NCBI GenBank assembly: GCA_017501865.1
Contig: JAFVWD010000090.1
Span: forward strand, 1-31,991
Reading direction: 5' to 3'
Length of the DNA stretch: 31,991 bases
Source: Clostridia bacterium
GTDB lineage: Bacteria > Bacillota > Clostridia > Oscillospirales > Acutalibacteraceae
The notes beneath the pieces are model-generated. The model was not told the origin of the DNA, ran no database searches, and saw only the letters and a list, made by a program, of their open reading frames with translations. Below are positions 31,852 to 31,991 of the stretch, piece after piece. Every line of letters begins with the position of its first letter. Position 1 is the stretch's first letter. The position numbers were made by a program, and so were the translations under genes.

Positions 31852-31991
31852 TTATTTGAATTTTACTATTTCATTAGGTGTGCAATCTATAATTTTACAA
31901 AGTTTTTCAAGTGTGCTCATTGTTATATTTTTATTATTTTTTAATGAATTTAAAGTTCGGTTGTCAATCCCATTTTTCAATAATCTATACT
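31852..31991 (-). CDS. XRE-type helix-turn-helix regulator, C-terminal fragment
   Basis: The last 45 codons of a minus-strand gene that enters from the right edge. The peptide contains the second half of a Cro/CI-like helix-turn-helix: recognition helix DNRTLNSLKNNK, then ITMSTLEKLCKIIDCTPNEIVKF, ending in Lys. This layout (short domain ending soon after the 'L..IC..L.C.P.EI' helix) is typical of the small YozG/HTH_26-type regulators. The start and any operator are outside the window. Confidence 0.8.
   Translation of the reverse strand, partial: YRLLKNGIDNRTLNSLKNNKNITMSTLEKLCKIIDCTPNEIVKFK

Overview
The window looks like chromosome from a low-GC anaerobic Firmicute of the class Clostridia, probably a gut commensal of the Oscillospirales/Ruminococcaceae type. 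The reasons are the AT-rich intergenic DNA, AAGGAG-type ribosome binding sites, sigma-A promoters close to consensus, and the gene content: pyruvate formate-lyase, L-fucose isomerase, a GH38 alpha-mannosidase, a sodium-pump decarboxylase beta subunit, and BspA-type leucine-rich-repeat proteins with Fn3 domains. The genus cannot be fixed from the sequence alone. No tRNA, rRNA, CRISPR array, prophage or complete transposase gene was seen.

Layout. 1-3345: the start of a shikimate-kinase-like gene (minus), divergent from a pflB-pflA operon with a consensus promoter and a strong terminator. 3369-3589: two tandem ~105-nt palindromic repeats that run into the end of a PHP-domain gene (minus) whose metal ligands are partly lost. 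4807-5838: mnmA. 5950-9952 (minus): an ECF sigma factor, a membrane anti-sigma-like protein and a secreted LRR/Fn3 protein, with overlapping genes and one promoter. 10293-17233 (plus): a tightly packed run of acyl-CoA synthetase, lipoprotein, nitroreductase, mnmG and a GH2 glycosidase. 17379-19175: fucI with its own promoter. 19365-20178: a small membrane protein and a DUF2383-like four-helix protein. 20231-22121 (minus): a second ECF sigma / zinc-finger anti-sigma / YfjL-like module.

22252-24252 (minus) holds an isochorismatase-like protein with substituted catalytic residues, an OadG-like 55-aa membrane peptide and the sodium-pump beta subunit. 24584-28850 (minus) is a two-gene unit: a protein with propeller-like repeats and a probable alpha/alpha-toroid, then a GH38 alpha-mannosidase. 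29086-31194 (plus) holds an EctB-like aminotransferase and an alkaline-phosphatase-superfamily protein. 31205-31752 is an unusual repeat cluster: arrays with an exact 16-nt period (shared core GTGATGTT), an opposing arm of hairpins separated by the reverse-complement core, and a broken four-helix-bundle (S23/IVP/Avd-like) gene between two copies. The window ends inside an XRE-type regulator (minus).

Together the genes suggest a fermentative glycan user: GH38 and GH2 glycosidases, fucose/arabinose isomerase, formate fermentation and a sodium-coupled decarboxylase. It also has two envelope-sensing ECF modules and both halves of tRNA wobble-uridine modification (MnmA and MnmG). The least explained parts are the 31.2-31.7 kb array, the paired palindromes at 3.4-3.6 kb, the GH38 partner protein, and two enzyme-family proteins with altered active sites.
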